Counted from the stretch's first letter, positions 53,012-60,381 are shown. The stretch: DNA of 64,000 bases from Rhodanobacter sp. LX-99 (GCF_018599185.1 NZ_JAHFVL010000002.1:62001-126000), one strand, 5' to 3'. Program-made: numbers and translations. The notes: generated by a model not told the origin, from the sequence alone.

Positions 53012-53998
53012 ATGGATTACATCAATCTCGGCAAATCCGGCCTCAAGGTCTCGCGGATCTGCCTGGGCTGCATGAGCTATTCGGTAACGCCCACCGACGA
53101 GAGGCCATGGACGCTGGACGAAGAGCACGGCCGGCCGTTCATCCGGCGAGCGCTCGAGCTGGGCATCAACTATTTCGACACGGCGAACATGTATTCGCGC
53201 GGCGGCAGCGAGCTGGTGCTGGGGCGCGCGCTGCGCGATTTCGCGCGGCGCGAGGAGGTGGTGATCGCCACCAAGGTGTTCTATCCGATGCGTGGCGACG
53301 CGAACGGCGGCGGCCTGTCGCGCAAGGCGATCATGACCGAGATCGACGCCAGCCTGCGGCGGCTCGGCACCGACTACGTCGACCTCTACCAGATCCACCG
53401 CTGGGACGCGGCCACGCCGATCGAGGAGACGCTGGAGGCGCTGCACGATGTGGTGAAGGCGGGCAAGGCCCGTTACATCGGTGCCTCGTCGATGATGGCG
53501 TGGCAGTTCGCCAAGGCGCTGTACACCGCCGACCTGCATGGCTGGACGCGTTTCGTGTCGATGCAGCCGCACTACAACCTGCTGTACCGCGAGGAGGAGC
53601 GCGAGATGCTGGCGCTGTGCGCGGACCAGGGCATCGGCGTGGTGCCGTGGAGCCCGCTGGCGCGCGGCCGGTTGGCGCGGGCGTGGGAGGACGAGCCGAG
53701 CACCGTGCGCGGTGGCTCCGATCCGTGGGGCGACGGCGTGTATGCCGCGAGCAAGGCGGCGGACAAGGCCGTGGTGGATCGCGTCGGCGAGGTCGCCGCG
53801 CGGCTCGGCGTGCCGCGCGCGCAGGTGGCGCTGGCGTGGCTGCTGCGCCAGCCGGTGGTTACCGCGCCGATCGTGGGCGCGACCAGGCCGCGTCATCTGG
53901 AAGAGGCGGTGGCGGCGCTGTCGGTCAGCTTGCCGCCGGCGGAAATCGCCGCGCTCGAGGCGCCGTACGCACCGCACGCCGTCGCCGGCATCGACTGA
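53012..53998 (+). CDS. Aldo/keto reductase
   Basis: The 328-residue NADPH-dependent aldo/keto reductase of the YajO/Tas-like group has the catalytic tetrad in place: Asp and Tyr in YFDTANMYSRGGSE, Lys in VVIATKVFYP, and His in YQIHRWD. Cofactor contacts lie in PWSPLARGRLAR and PIVGATRPRHLEEAVAALS. The start ATG at 53012 is preceded by AAGGAGAA, a strong ribosome-binding site. It lies 37 bases after the exporter gene. Its TGA shares the palindrome TGATCA with the stop of the convergent TraB-like gene, so the two genes touch with no spacer. The substrate is unknown. Confidence 0.95.
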   Translation: MDYINLGKSGLKVSRICLGCMSYSVTPTDERPWTLDEEHGRPFIRRALELGINYFDTANMYSRGGSELVLGRALRDFARREEVVIATKVFYPMRGDANGGGLSRKAIMTEIDASLRRLGTDYVDLYQIHRWDAATPIEETLEALHDVVKAGKARYIGASSMMAWQFAKALYTADLHGWTRFVSMQPHYNLLYREEEREMLALCADQGIGVVPWSPLARGRLARAWEDEPSTVRGGSDPWGDGVYAASKAADKAVVDRVGEVAARLGVPRAQVALAWLLRQPVVTAPIVGATRPRHLEEAVAALSVSLPPAEIAALEAPYAPHAVAGID

Positions 53999-54874
53999 TC
54001 AGGGCAGGCGCTCGACCGGGACGCCCAGCAACTCCAGTCGCGCCTGCACGCTGTCCGGCCCGGCCAGGTGCGCGGCGCCCACGGCGATGAAGACGGTGCC
54101 CGGTTGCTGCAGCATCGCGGCGATCTTCGTCGCCCAGGCCTGGTTGCGCTGCACCAGCAGCCGTTGGTAGAGCTTCGGCTCGCGCTGGCGCATGTCGTCG
54201 TTGCCGATGCGGGCGATGCTGTCCACGTCGCCGGCCTTCCAGGCGTCGATCAGCTCGGTGAGCTGGAATGCGCCCTTGTCCGCGTCGCGCATGGTCGAGC
54301 GCAGCAGGGCCAGCTCGATCGCGCGCGGCATGTCGGCGAGAAAGCGGATCTGCTGTTCGGCGGTCTCCAATCCCAGCACCTGCTTGCCGGCAGCGCTCAT
54401 CTGCCCCTTCAACTGCTTGTCCACGCCATGTTCCGGGTCGAGCCCGGCCTTCAGCAGCGGCGTCACCGCCAGCGTCAGCGCGGCCAGCCACGGACGCATC
54501 ACGTTCAGCGTCTGCATGCCGCCGGGCACGCCGACCTTGTTCGCCAGCAGGCCCAGCCGATGCGCCTCCGACTGGCTGAGCTGGCTGGACAACGGATGCG
54601 TCGCATCCATCCCGTAGCGCAGCACTAGCGCCGCCATGTTCGCCGGGTCGTCGTCGGTCAGCTCGATGTACAGCGTCCGGCTGTCCGCCATCGCCCGGTC
54701 CAGCTCGGGGGAATGCCAGCTGGCGTCGCTCGGCATCAGGTGCACCGTGCCGAACAGGTAGATCGTGGTGTCGGCGTCCTTCACCACCCACAAGGCGGGT
54801 TTCGCCAGCGCCGGGGCGCAGACGAGCAGCAGGGCGAGGCAGGCGAGCAGGCGCAGGGTGATCGAAGGCTTCAT
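53999..54874 (-). CDS. TraB/GumN family protein
   Basis: The 291-residue exported protein has a signal peptide (LLACLALLLVCAPALAKPA) and a TraB/GumN (TIKI-like) domain. Motifs include the GX2H-type IYLFGTVHLMPSDASWHSPE, the glutamate in VLGLETAEQQIRFL, and the second histidine in FIAVGAAHLAGPDSV. Members are putative metal-dependent proteases related to the pheromone-shutdown protein TraB and to GumN of Xanthomonas. The ATG at 54874 gives the signal peptide; the frame remains open upstream through a minisatellite, which is not convincing as protein. Confidence 0.88.
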   Translation of the reverse strand: MKPSITLRLLACLALLLVCAPALAKPALWVVKDADTTIYLFGTVHLMPSDASWHSPELDRAMADSRTLYIELTDDDPANMAALVLRYGMDATHPLSSQLSQSEAHRLGLLANKVGVPGGMQTLNVMRPWLAALTLAVTPLLKAGLDPEHGVDKQLKGQMSAAGKQVLGLETAEQQIRFLADMPRAIELALLRSTMRDADKGAFQLTELIDAWKAGDVDSIARIGNDDMRQREPKLYQRLLVQRNQAWATKIAAMLQQPGTVFIAVGAAHLAGPDSVQARLELLGVPVERLP

Positions 54875-54947
54875 GCCGCGAGTGTCGCGGCAGGTCGTGG
54901 CCAGTTCAATCCCGGCGAGATGGCAATGGCGTGGGCCGTTGGTCTGT

Positions 54948-55225
54948 GGAACCGCGATGTCGGGGTGGCGCAGGTGCCGACCGACCCCGGGAACCTCGCC
55001 ATCGGGGCCCGGCCGGTCCCCGCCGACCTCGGCAACCTCGGCGCCGGGGTTGCGCACCTCCCCGCCGACACCCGGAATCTCGGCGTCGGAGTTGTGTGCG
55101 TCCCCGTTGACATTTGGAACCTCGGCGTCGAGGTTGCGCACGTCCCCGCCGATATCCGGAGTCTCGGCATCGGGGTTCGGCACGTCCCGGCCGGGCTTCG
55201 CCACCCCGACGCCGGGCTTCGCTAC
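54948..55225. repeat. 42-bp minisatellite, about six and a half copies
   Basis: The sequence GGAACCTCGGCGTCGGGGTT and its variants recur at 54948, 54990, 55032, 55074, 55116 and 55158, an exact 42-base period, with a decayed partial copy from 55200. Units are 70-90% alike. Because 42 is divisible by three, the array is open on both strands: the plus strand reads GVAHVPADIRNLGV-like 14-mers and the minus strand GDVRNLDAEVPNVN-like 14-mers. Neither has a convincing start or context. It fills most of the 373-base gap upstream of the TraB-like gene. Confidence 0.9.
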
Positions 55226-55247
55226 CTCCTTGCCGGGTGCATCGAGG

Positions 55248-55493
55248 TCAGTCGCCCGAACGCCAGCGTGGCGGTTCGCCCTTCAGCCAGCACACGGCCG
55301 TCAGGCCGAGGGTAAGCAACACCAGGCTGATCGCGAACATGACGGGGTCGGCCGCTGGCCATAGGAAACGAAAGACCAGCGCAACGCATCCCGCGTAGAT
55401 GGCCAGGCAAACCCAGCCCTGCCACCGAACCGGCAGGCCCCAACCCCAGCCATAGCGCTTGGCCGGAAACCAATACTTGTTCTGGCTATCCAT
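55248..55493 (-). CDS. Small two-segment membrane protein
   Basis: The 81-residue protein starts DSQNKYWFPAKRYGWGWGLP and has two membrane segments (GWVCLAIYAGCVALVFRFLW and PVMFAISLVLLTLGLTAVCW) with a short basic tail (KGEPPRWRSGD). I cannot assign a function. The ATG at 55493 has AAGGAA upstream. It lies in a row of small minus-strand genes with the MAPEG and YCII genes. Confidence 0.75.
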   Translation of the reverse strand: MDSQNKYWFPAKRYGWGWGLPVRWQGWVCLAIYAGCVALVFRFLWPAADPVMFAISLVLLTLGLTAVCWLKGEPPRWRSGD

Positions 55494-55535
55494 TTCGGTT
55501 CCTTGTGGTGAGTGCGTGGTGCCTGCGTCTGCGGT

Positions 55536-55562
55536 CGATTGATTTCTTCCGTCCCCATATCT
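55536..55562. repeat. 27-bp dispersed repeat, copy 1
   Basis: The bases beginning CGATTGATTTCTTCCGTCCC match those at 56481-56507 in 24 of 27 positions. On the minus strand it reads GGGGACGGAAGAAATCAATCG. The copy lies between the 81-residue membrane-protein gene and the MAPEG gene. Such short GGG-ACGGA-GAAAT sequences resemble dispersed elements in other Xanthomonadales, but I recall this only loosely. Confidence 0.6.
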
Positions 55563-55563
55563 C

Positions 55564-55971
55564 TTACAGGCCAAGCAGCTTCCAGACCCAATAGACGCCG
55601 ATGCCCATTTGCACGGCGAAGGCGGTGAAGCGGGCGTTGACGGCGATGACGCTGGTCGAAGCCAGATGGATGCCGGACTGGACGATTCTGGCGCCCAGCA
55701 ACCAGGGCGCCAGCGCGTCCGTGACTTCCGCCCGGCCCGTCGCGATGGCGACCAGCAGCAGGCCGCCGAAGACCGGCAGGCTCTCGATACAGTTCGCATG
55801 TGCGCGGGCGAGCCGCTGCATGAACGGCGAGATATTCGAGTTGTCGGGCTTGAACTCGTTCGAGCGCACGCGGCCGGTGACGACGAGGTAGCTGCGCAGC
55901 ACCTCCATGACGACCAGCAGGAGCAGCGTCCAGGCAAGGAACAGGGTGAGTACCAGGGCTGAGATGGTCAT
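55564..55971 (-). CDS. MAPEG-family membrane protein
   Basis: The 135-residue protein has four predicted membrane segments and the MAPEG pattern (membrane-associated proteins in eicosanoid and glutathione metabolism): LVVTGRVRSNEFKPD, then FMQRLARAHANCIESLPVFG with the Arg/Asn/Glu cluster, then LGARIVQSGIHLAS. Bacterial members are often glutathione-related, but a substrate cannot be given. The start at 55971 is the ATG with the natural membrane start. Its stop is one base from the 27-bp repeat. Confidence 0.88.
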   Translation of the reverse strand: MTISALVLTLFLAWTLLLLVVMEVLRSYLVVTGRVRSNEFKPDNSNISPFMQRLARAHANCIESLPVFGGLLLVAIATGRAEVTDALAPWLLGARIVQSGIHLASTSVIAVNARFTAFAVQMGIGVYWVWKLLGL

Positions 55972-56022
55972 GGCGCGGCCTGCGATTCTGGTGGCGTGGC
56001 GTGGAGGGATGGCGGCGGCCGG

Positions 56023-56409
56023 CTAGGTCGGGGTCTCGCTGGCCGGGGCATAGGCGCTGGCGCGCGTCAGGTCGAGCGGCCGCACCTCGCAGACCAGGCC
56101 GTAGGCCAGGCACGGGTTTTCCGCCGCGATGCGCGCCGCTTCCTCCAGGCTGTGCGCGCGGATGAACCAGTAACCGCCGACCACTTCCTTGGCCTCGGCA
56201 AACGGGCCGTCCGTGGCCGCCTGCCGCGACACCACCTTGCCCTCGCGGGCGAGCCGGTGTCCGGGCCCGATCCGGCCTTCGCCCACCAGCCGGTCGTACC
56301 ACGCGTAGAACCGGTCGATCACGGTCTGGATCTGCTCCGGCGAGGCGTCCTTGTCCCATTGGCCACGGGAGAGCAGGAGGTAGTCAGAGGGTGAGGTTGG
56401 CTGGCTCAT
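56023..56409 (-). CDS. YCII-related (DGPF) protein
   Basis: The 128-residue cytoplasmic protein has a ferredoxin-like YCII/DGPF fold. It carries the signature ATDGPFAEAKEVVGGYWFIR and the upstream YLLLSRGQWDKDASPEQIQT. These proteins are often encoded next to ECF sigma factors, but none is seen here. No catalytic role is established. It is 51 bases upstream of the MAPEG gene on the same strand. Confidence 0.9.
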   Translation of the reverse strand: MSQPTSPSDYLLLSRGQWDKDASPEQIQTVIDRFYAWYDRLVGEGRIGPGHRLAREGKVVSRQAATDGPFAEAKEVVGGYWFIRAHSLEEAARIAAENPCLAYGLVCEVRPLDLTRASAYAPASETPT

Positions 56410-56480
56410 GGATGGCTTCCATTGGCTGGGCAGGGAAGGAGGCGTCGGAGCACGGGCGATGGCGGTTGATGGATACGGGG

Positions 56481-56507
56481 CGATTGATTTCCTCCGTACC
56501 CTTATTT
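56481..56507. repeat. 27-bp dispersed repeat, copy 2
   Basis: The bases beginning CGATTGATTTCCTCCGTACC match 55536-55562 with three mismatches in the same orientation. The copy overlaps the last six bases of the OsmC-like gene. The two copies flank the MAPEG and YCII genes. Confidence 0.6.
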
Positions 56508-56918
56508 GCTCGCGGGCGTATCCGCAACCAGGGTCACTGGCACCCCCGAGCGGACGGTATTGTGCACCTCGGCCACGGCATCGGTGTGCCGAAGCAGCTG
56601 TGCGATGGCGGACGGAGCAGTTGGGGATGTCACCTTGGCCCGATACCGGATATCGCTGGCCGCCAAGCCAACGCCAGGGAAGTCGGCCGTGGCTTCGACC
56701 TCGACCGCGGCCAAGCTGATACCCAGGCGAGACGCCTCTCGGTAAAGGTCATTGCAATAGCAAGTGGCCAAGGCAAGCAGCAGGAACTCGCCGCCATTGA
56801 CGCCGGAACCCTGGCCGGAACTTTTGGGTGGAATGGCCAGGCTTTGACTGGCGCTGCCGGTGCGGACCGAGACGACGAACCCCGTTCCAGAGTTCCTGAC
56901 GATCGCCGAGATCTCCAC
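56502..56918 (-). CDS. OsmC-family peroxiredoxin-like protein
   Basis: The 138-residue protein has the OsmC fold. The second-helix cysteine motif is FLLLALATCYCNDLYREASR, with a Cys at the usual place; an N-terminal IPPKSSGQGSGVNGGEFL precedes it. OsmC proteins reduce organic hydroperoxides with paired cysteines, but the second conserved cysteine is not obvious here, so activity is uncertain. The start is GTG at 56918 with GGAGG 6 bases upstream, and the gene lies just beyond the last attC site. It is probably chromosomal flank rather than a cassette, because no attC follows it. Confidence 0.85.
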   Translation of the reverse strand: MEISAIVRNSGTGFVVSVRTGSASQSLAIPPKSSGQGSGVNGGEFLLLALATCYCNDLYREASRLGISLAAVEVEATADFPGVGLAASDIRYRAKVTSPTAPSAIAQLLRHTDAVAEVHNTVRSGVPVTLVADTPASK

Positions 56919-56946
56919 TGTCAGCCTCCGAGAATGCCCGTTGCGG

Positions 56947-57003
56947 GCGTGACGCTGGGGTTAAGCGGCGGCGAAGCCGTCCGCCTTGAACGAGATGTTA
57001 GAC
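56947..57003 (-). other. Integron attC site, terminal, with degenerate core
   Basis: The 57 bases match the two good attC sites in this cluster along almost their whole length: TTAAGCGGCGGCGAAGCCGT, then CCGCCTTGAACGA. On the minus strand the first core is GTCTAAC, and the second reads GTCACGC instead of GTTAGGC. The pattern matches the aadA1-type attC in the same orientation. Loss of the second core site would block recombination at this edge. Confidence 0.85.
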
Positions 57004-57004
57004 G

Positions 57005-57409
57005 TCATGGCACTTCGACTGGGCACACAGCTGGGCTTGCAACATATATTTTTGAGTTAACACGCATGACGTCGGCCCGGTACGCTTGGATGTTGTCGAC
57101 AACCCCAGCCTCGACAACGGTGAGCAAATTGGTCTCTTTGCAAAGCTCCAACTCTACGTAAGAACCGCTTGGACCGCTGCTGCCTGCAAAAGTGACAAAG
57201 ACCAGATGCCGATCGTGAGCAGCTATGGCAGATGAGACCAGCCCATGGGCAGCGTCCGTGTAGCCACTTTCATCCGGATGTTGCCGATTGAAAGCGCTCA
57301 GGTACGCACGAGAGAGATCAATTGCCAAGCGCTGATCGTAGTGAAACACATCAGCTGCGGAAGTACTGAAGCTGAGGAAAATCGCAAGGGCTGCAAGAAG
57401 GTTCTTCAT
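57005..57409 (-). CDS. Cassette gene: secreted protein of unknown function
   Basis: The 134-residue product has a signal peptide (NLLAALAIFLSFSTSAADVF) and a small mature domain with one Cys in ELELCKETN and another in SPAVCPVEV, which could pair. I do not recognise a family. Its stop is one base from the attC at 56947-57003 and its start is 3 bases after the next attC, so it fills an integron cassette. Its ribosome-binding site would be the TTAGGC of the attC core. Codon use is plainer and more AT-rich than in the surrounding genes. Confidence 0.75.
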   Translation of the reverse strand: MKNLLAALAIFLSFSTSAADVFHYDQRLAIDLSRAYLSAFNRQHPDESGYTDAAHGLVSSAIAAHDRHLVFVTFAGSSGPSGSYVELELCKETNLLTVVEAGVVDNIQAYRADVMRVNSKIYVASPAVCPVEVP

Positions 57410-57412
57410 GAT

Positions 57413-57469
57413 GCCTAACGCTAGAGTTAAGCGGCGGCGTAGCCGTCCACCTTAAACGGGTGGTTAGGG
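57413..57469 (-). other. Integron attC site
   Basis: This 57-base site has both core sites, GCCTAAC (57413-57419) and GTTAGGG (57463-57469), with the paired inner arms TTAAGCGGCGGCG and ACCTTAAAC. On the minus strand it reads CCCTAAC...GCGTTAGGC, so it belongs downstream of the gene to its right. It is nearly the same length and sequence as the site at 58171-58227. Confidence 0.9.
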
Positions 57470-57510
57470 CAGCTCGCGAATGCAATTTCGGCTTGAACGC
57501 ATCGTTAGGC
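57470..57510 (-). other. Half attC site or gene-less mini-cassette
   Basis: GTTAGGC at 57504-57510, preceded by GGCTTGAACGCATC, forms the outer arm of another attC; the matching inner half is missing and sequence runs directly into the complete attC at 57413-57469. This is what remains when a cassette gene and half its attC are deleted. It sits two bases after the stop codon of the next gene. Confidence 0.6.
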
Positions 57511-57511
57511 C

Positions 57512-58165
57512 TCACCTTACGAGAGCCAATAGCTCGTTTGGAATAGTGCTCATTACAACACCAACTGCAAGCCATGCTGCGCCGAGAGCAGCGAGGTGCA
57601 GCCCATCGGTAGAGGCAGCCTCAATCTTCAAATGTAGCTGCCGATCACCCTCAACTCTGCTATCTCTTTCGTTCCTAAGGTTTTGCTCAGATGCGCGTAC
57701 ATGCGCATCAAACTCAGATTCGGCCTGATCAACACGACTGCGGAGGCCGGCCAAATTCTGCTCCGCGGCTGCAAGGCGCGACTCTATTGTCGGTTCGGAT
57801 CCTGGCCCCCTCCAAGCATAGCCCTTAGCGGAACTGGTTAGCCACAAGCTACTGGAGCAAGAAGCGGAGGCCACGTGGGGCCTTAACCCCGGTATCGATT
57901 TGAACCAAGTCCGAACCAGTTGTAGAAAGCTTGGCTTGCCAAACATACGGCGGGTATCCCGAATTCCGACAGCTGCTGCGCTGATTCCAAGCAGCTGCAG
58001 TACAAGCCCGCTGATTCGTACACTCGGCTCCGTTTGGACGTACAAGAGTGAGGCCAAAAGCGCTAGGGCAATGACCGAAGCGGTGAATATGACTAAGCGT
58101 GCGCGCATCAACCACGCTAGTGCACGAGAAGGCCAGCGCATAATGAGTGTAATGAAGTCTTCCAT
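57512..58165 (-). CDS. Cassette gene: membrane protein with coiled coil
   Basis: The 217-residue protein has two N-terminal membrane segments (LVIFTASVIALALLASLLYV and SGLVLQLLGISAAAVGI), a central charged coiled coil (ESRLAAAEQNLAGLRSRVDQ) and a last membrane segment (LHLAALGAAWLAVGVVMSTI). No family is recognised. The start lies 5 bases from the attC core, using TTAGGCCTCAC as a leader. The product is the largest of the three cassette genes, and its role is unknown. Confidence 0.75.
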   Translation of the reverse strand: MEDFITLIMRWPSRALAWLMRARLVIFTASVIALALLASLLYVQTEPSVRISGLVLQLLGISAAAVGIRDTRRMFGKPSFLQLVRTWFKSIPGLRPHVASASCSSSLWLTSSAKGYAWRGPGSEPTIESRLAAAEQNLAGLRSRVDQAESEFDAHVRASEQNLRNERDSRVEGDRQLHLKIEAASTDGLHLAALGAAWLAVGVVMSTIPNELLALVR

Positions 58166-58170
58166 GTGAG

Positions 58171-58227
58171 GCCTAACGCTGGAGTTAAGCGGCGGCGAAG
58201 CCGTCCGCCTTGAACGATCTGTTAGGC
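58171..58227 (-). other. Integron attC site
   Basis: This is the best attC of the cluster: GCCTAAC (58171-58177) and GTTAGGC (58221-58227), with inner arms GGAGTTAAGCGGCGGCG and CCGTCCGCCTTGAACGAT. The two halves fold into the usual imperfect hairpin. Read on the minus strand it follows the gene at 58238-58615. The sequence resembles the aadA1 attC. Confidence 0.93.
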
Positions 58228-58237
58228 AGGCGCACGC

Positions 58238-58615
58238 TCAATGCGAAGCCACGATTTGCACTAGCAGTATCTTTAGTAAGAAGAAAACTACGCCGCCAGC
58301 GACGAGCGGAAGAACGATTGACATAAACATGTTGCCAATGCGAGTGCTGAACGGATCTTCGATGTATCGCCACGCCAAATTGGAACACAGAACACCGGTG
58401 TAAATACTAAGCGCTAGGCCAAGGCCGATCCACACCACTCTTGCAGCCATGAAGTGGAATTTAACATCCGCGTACTGAAAGACCGCGATGACAGCGAGCC
58501 ACTCTGCATACTGAAACAGGACGGGGACGCCGTGCATTACCTTGCGCGTAAAGTCGGGTGCCTGAACCACAGTCCCGTTCTTTGTTACTTTGTCGAGCTC
58601 CCCCGGGTTCGCCAT
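58238..58615 (-). CDS. Cassette gene: three-segment membrane protein
   Basis: The 125-residue protein has about three membrane segments (FQYAEWLAVIAVFQYADVKF, VVWIGLGLALSIYTGVLC, MFMSIVLPLVAGGVVFFLLK). I do not recognise a family. It lies between the attC at 58171-58227 and a core GCCTAAC at 58626-58632. Its ATG (at 58615) is 10 bases after that core. It is the first cassette in the array on the minus strand. Confidence 0.75.
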   Translation of the reverse strand: MANPGELDKVTKNGTVVQAPDFTRKVMHGVPVLFQYAEWLAVIAVFQYADVKFHFMAARVVWIGLGLALSIYTGVLCSNLAWRYIEDPFSTRIGNMFMSIVLPLVAGGVVFFLLKILLVQIVASH

Positions 58616-58625
58616 CGCTTTAAAG

Positions 58626-58632
58626 GCCTAAC
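58626..58632 (-). other. Cassette-array boundary (attC core fragment)
   Basis: GCCTAAC followed by GCTATGTAG has the core site but no attC inner arms. It marks the upstream edge of the array. The 157 bases between it and the hydrolase gene stop at 58790 contain no integrase gene and no convincing attI. Confidence 0.6.
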
Positions 58633-58789
58633 GCTATGTAGATTTCAAAGTGCAGTGTAATCCTGCAACCTATCCCTGTCCGGTGCGCTTGGTGATGAGG
58701 GGCTGACTACGTTGAATCAATGGGTTGAGCTGCCTCAGGCAGCCTAATCCCGCAGTCTAACCCTGCGATGTTGAGCATCGGCGTTCGCC

Positions 58790-59815
58790 TCATTCGGCCT
58801 CTACTTTCCGCAGGAAGCCGGTCAGCCCTACAAAGTAGGTCTGCTGGTCGTCATACATCGCCATGTGGCTCCCCTTCGGGCACAGCAGGAACTGCCCGTG
58901 CGGCAGCTTCTTCGCCATGCCAGCCATGTACTTCGGGTCCATCGTGTCGTGCTGCGCGCCGATCACCAGGGTGGGGACGGTGATGCGGTGCAGGTCCTTG
59001 CTGCGGTCCCAGTTCAGCAGGCGGCCGCTGGCGCCCAGTTCGCTGGGGCCCTGCATCAAGGTGTAGATCTGCTGGTTGATGTGGCCGAACGAGCGGGTCA
59101 CCGGCTCGGGCCATTGCGCCGAGGGCATGCGCAGTACGTGCTGCTCGTAGTGCATCGGGGTGAGGATGGCCATGTAGCGCGGGTCGTCGGTGCGGTGTTC
59201 GGCTTCGAGCTTCTGCACTTCGGCGAGCTGTTCCTGATCCATCGCCGGCATCAGCACCTTGTGCGCGTAGTCGTTGTAGGCGGGGATCGAGTCGACCATG
59301 TTGGAGATCACCAGGCACTTCAGGTGCTGCTGGTATTTCAGCGCGTATTCGATGGCGAGCACGCCGCCCCAGGAGTGGCCGAGCAGGCAGAAGTTGCCCT
59401 TGTCCAGGTGCAGCGCCTGGCGCACCTGTTCCACTTCGTCGACGTAGCGGTCGATGGTCCACAGCGACTTATCTTTCGGTTGATCGCTGTAGGCCGAACC
59501 GAGCTGGTCGTAGTAGTAGTACTCGATGCCGGCGCCCGGGAAGTAGCTGTCGAACGCTTCGAAGTATTCGTGGGTGGCGCCGGGGCCGCCGTGCAGCAGC
59601 AACACTTTCAGCTTCGGGTTGTTGCCCACGCGCTTGGTCCAGACGCGGAACGTGCCCCGGGGCGTGGCGATCGGGATCATCTTCACGCCGCCGGCGAGCA
59701 CGTCGTCGCGGCCGCTGTTGTCGAAGTAGCCGGCGCCTGGTGCGGTGCGGGCGGGCGCGGTGACTGCTGCCAGCAAGAGCAGGCCGGCCAGGAAAATGGT
59801 GATGCGCGGTTTCAT
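58790..59815 (-). CDS. Exported proline iminopeptidase-family alpha/beta hydrolase
   Basis: The 341-residue protein has a signal peptide (TIFLAGLLLLAAVTAPARTA). The alpha/beta hydrolase core has the oxyanion motif LLLHGGPGATHEY, the nucleophile elbow LLGHSWGGVLAIE, the acid in VIGAQHDTMDPKYM and the catalytic His in CPKGSHMAMYDDQQ. HGGPG places it with proline iminopeptidases, which remove N-terminal proline from peptides, but many relatives act on other amides. The signal peptide puts it in the periplasm, whereas classic members are cytoplasmic. The start is ATG at 59815. Confidence 0.93.
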   Translation of the reverse strand: MKPRITIFLAGLLLLAAVTAPARTAPGAGYFDNSGRDDVLAGGVKMIPIATPRGTFRVWTKRVGNNPKLKVLLLHGGPGATHEYFEAFDSYFPGAGIEYYYYDQLGSAYSDQPKDKSLWTIDRYVDEVEQVRQALHLDKGNFCLLGHSWGGVLAIEYALKYQQHLKCLVISNMVDSIPAYNDYAHKVLMPAMDQEQLAEVQKLEAEHRTDDPRYMAILTPMHYEQHVLRMPSAQWPEPVTRSFGHINQQIYTLMQGPSELGASGRLLNWDRSKDLHRITVPTLVIGAQHDTMDPKYMAGMAKKLPHGQFLLCPKGSHMAMYDDQQTYFVGLTGFLRKVEAE

Positions 59816-59944
59816 CGGGGCTCCCCTCGTGCGATGGCCCTCCGCACTATGCGGCGTGGCGGCCGCACGGGCAACTGCATCGCCGGTCGCTGCCGGCGGC
59901 CGACGGGCCCGTTGCCAGCCGTTCGGCGGTGAGCCCCAAAGCGC

Positions 59945-60340
59945 CTACAGGCCGGGGGCAAGTATCGCGAGGCTGCCGAGCGGAGCCTTTTCCTTGAAGC
60001 TGCAGATCACCACCGCGGTAGGCTTGCCGTGCGCCATCACCAGCGGCACGCGCAGGGTGACGGAATCCTTGTCGTCGGCGGCTACTTGCGCGGCATCGTG
60101 CGACTGCCAGGCGCCGTATTGCTGGATAAGCCCCTCGCGGGTCTGCTGCAGGTCGTCGGGCGTGCTCATCATGCGCAGGAACGCCGACATGTCGCGGGTG
60201 GTGGCGGCGTAGTCGCCTTGCTGCAGCGCCTCGAGCATGGCGACGGTCTTGCTTTTGCAGGCATCCGCCGCCGGCGATTGTGCCTGCGCGACGGTGATGC
60301 CGATGGTGGCGAGGAGAAAGCTGCTGATCAGTGCGCGCAT
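59945..60340 (-). CDS. Secreted small protein, DUF3887-like
   Basis: The 131-residue protein has a signal peptide (ISSFLLATIGITVAQAQSPA). The mature part (LEALQQGDYAATTRDMSAFL, DSVTLRVPLVMAHGKPTAVV) resembles DUF3887-type small secreted domains that follow an NTF2-like pattern. The match is weak. It lies 41 bases downstream of a secreted-protein gene on the same strand, so the two may be co-transcribed. The function is unknown. Confidence 0.7.
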   Translation of the reverse strand: MRALISSFLLATIGITVAQAQSPAADACKSKTVAMLEALQQGDYAATTRDMSAFLRMMSTPDDLQQTREGLIQQYGAWQSHDAAQVAADDKDSVTLRVPLVMAHGKPTAVVICSFKEKAPLGSLAILAPGL

Positions 60341-60381
60341 GTTCTTGGCTCTGCTGGGTTGGTGATGGGCGGCAAGCACGC

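Noticed and set aside
54948..55225. CRISPR-like array
   Set aside because: The 42-bp units are contiguous, without unique spacers, and no cas genes are nearby.
56502..56918. OsmC gene as a fourth integron cassette
   Set aside because: No attC follows it, it has its own GGAGG ribosome-binding site, and its composition fits the chromosome.
58633..58789. Integron integrase or attI next to the array
   Set aside because: Only 157 bases lie before the hydrolase gene, with no integrase sequence and no recognisable attI.
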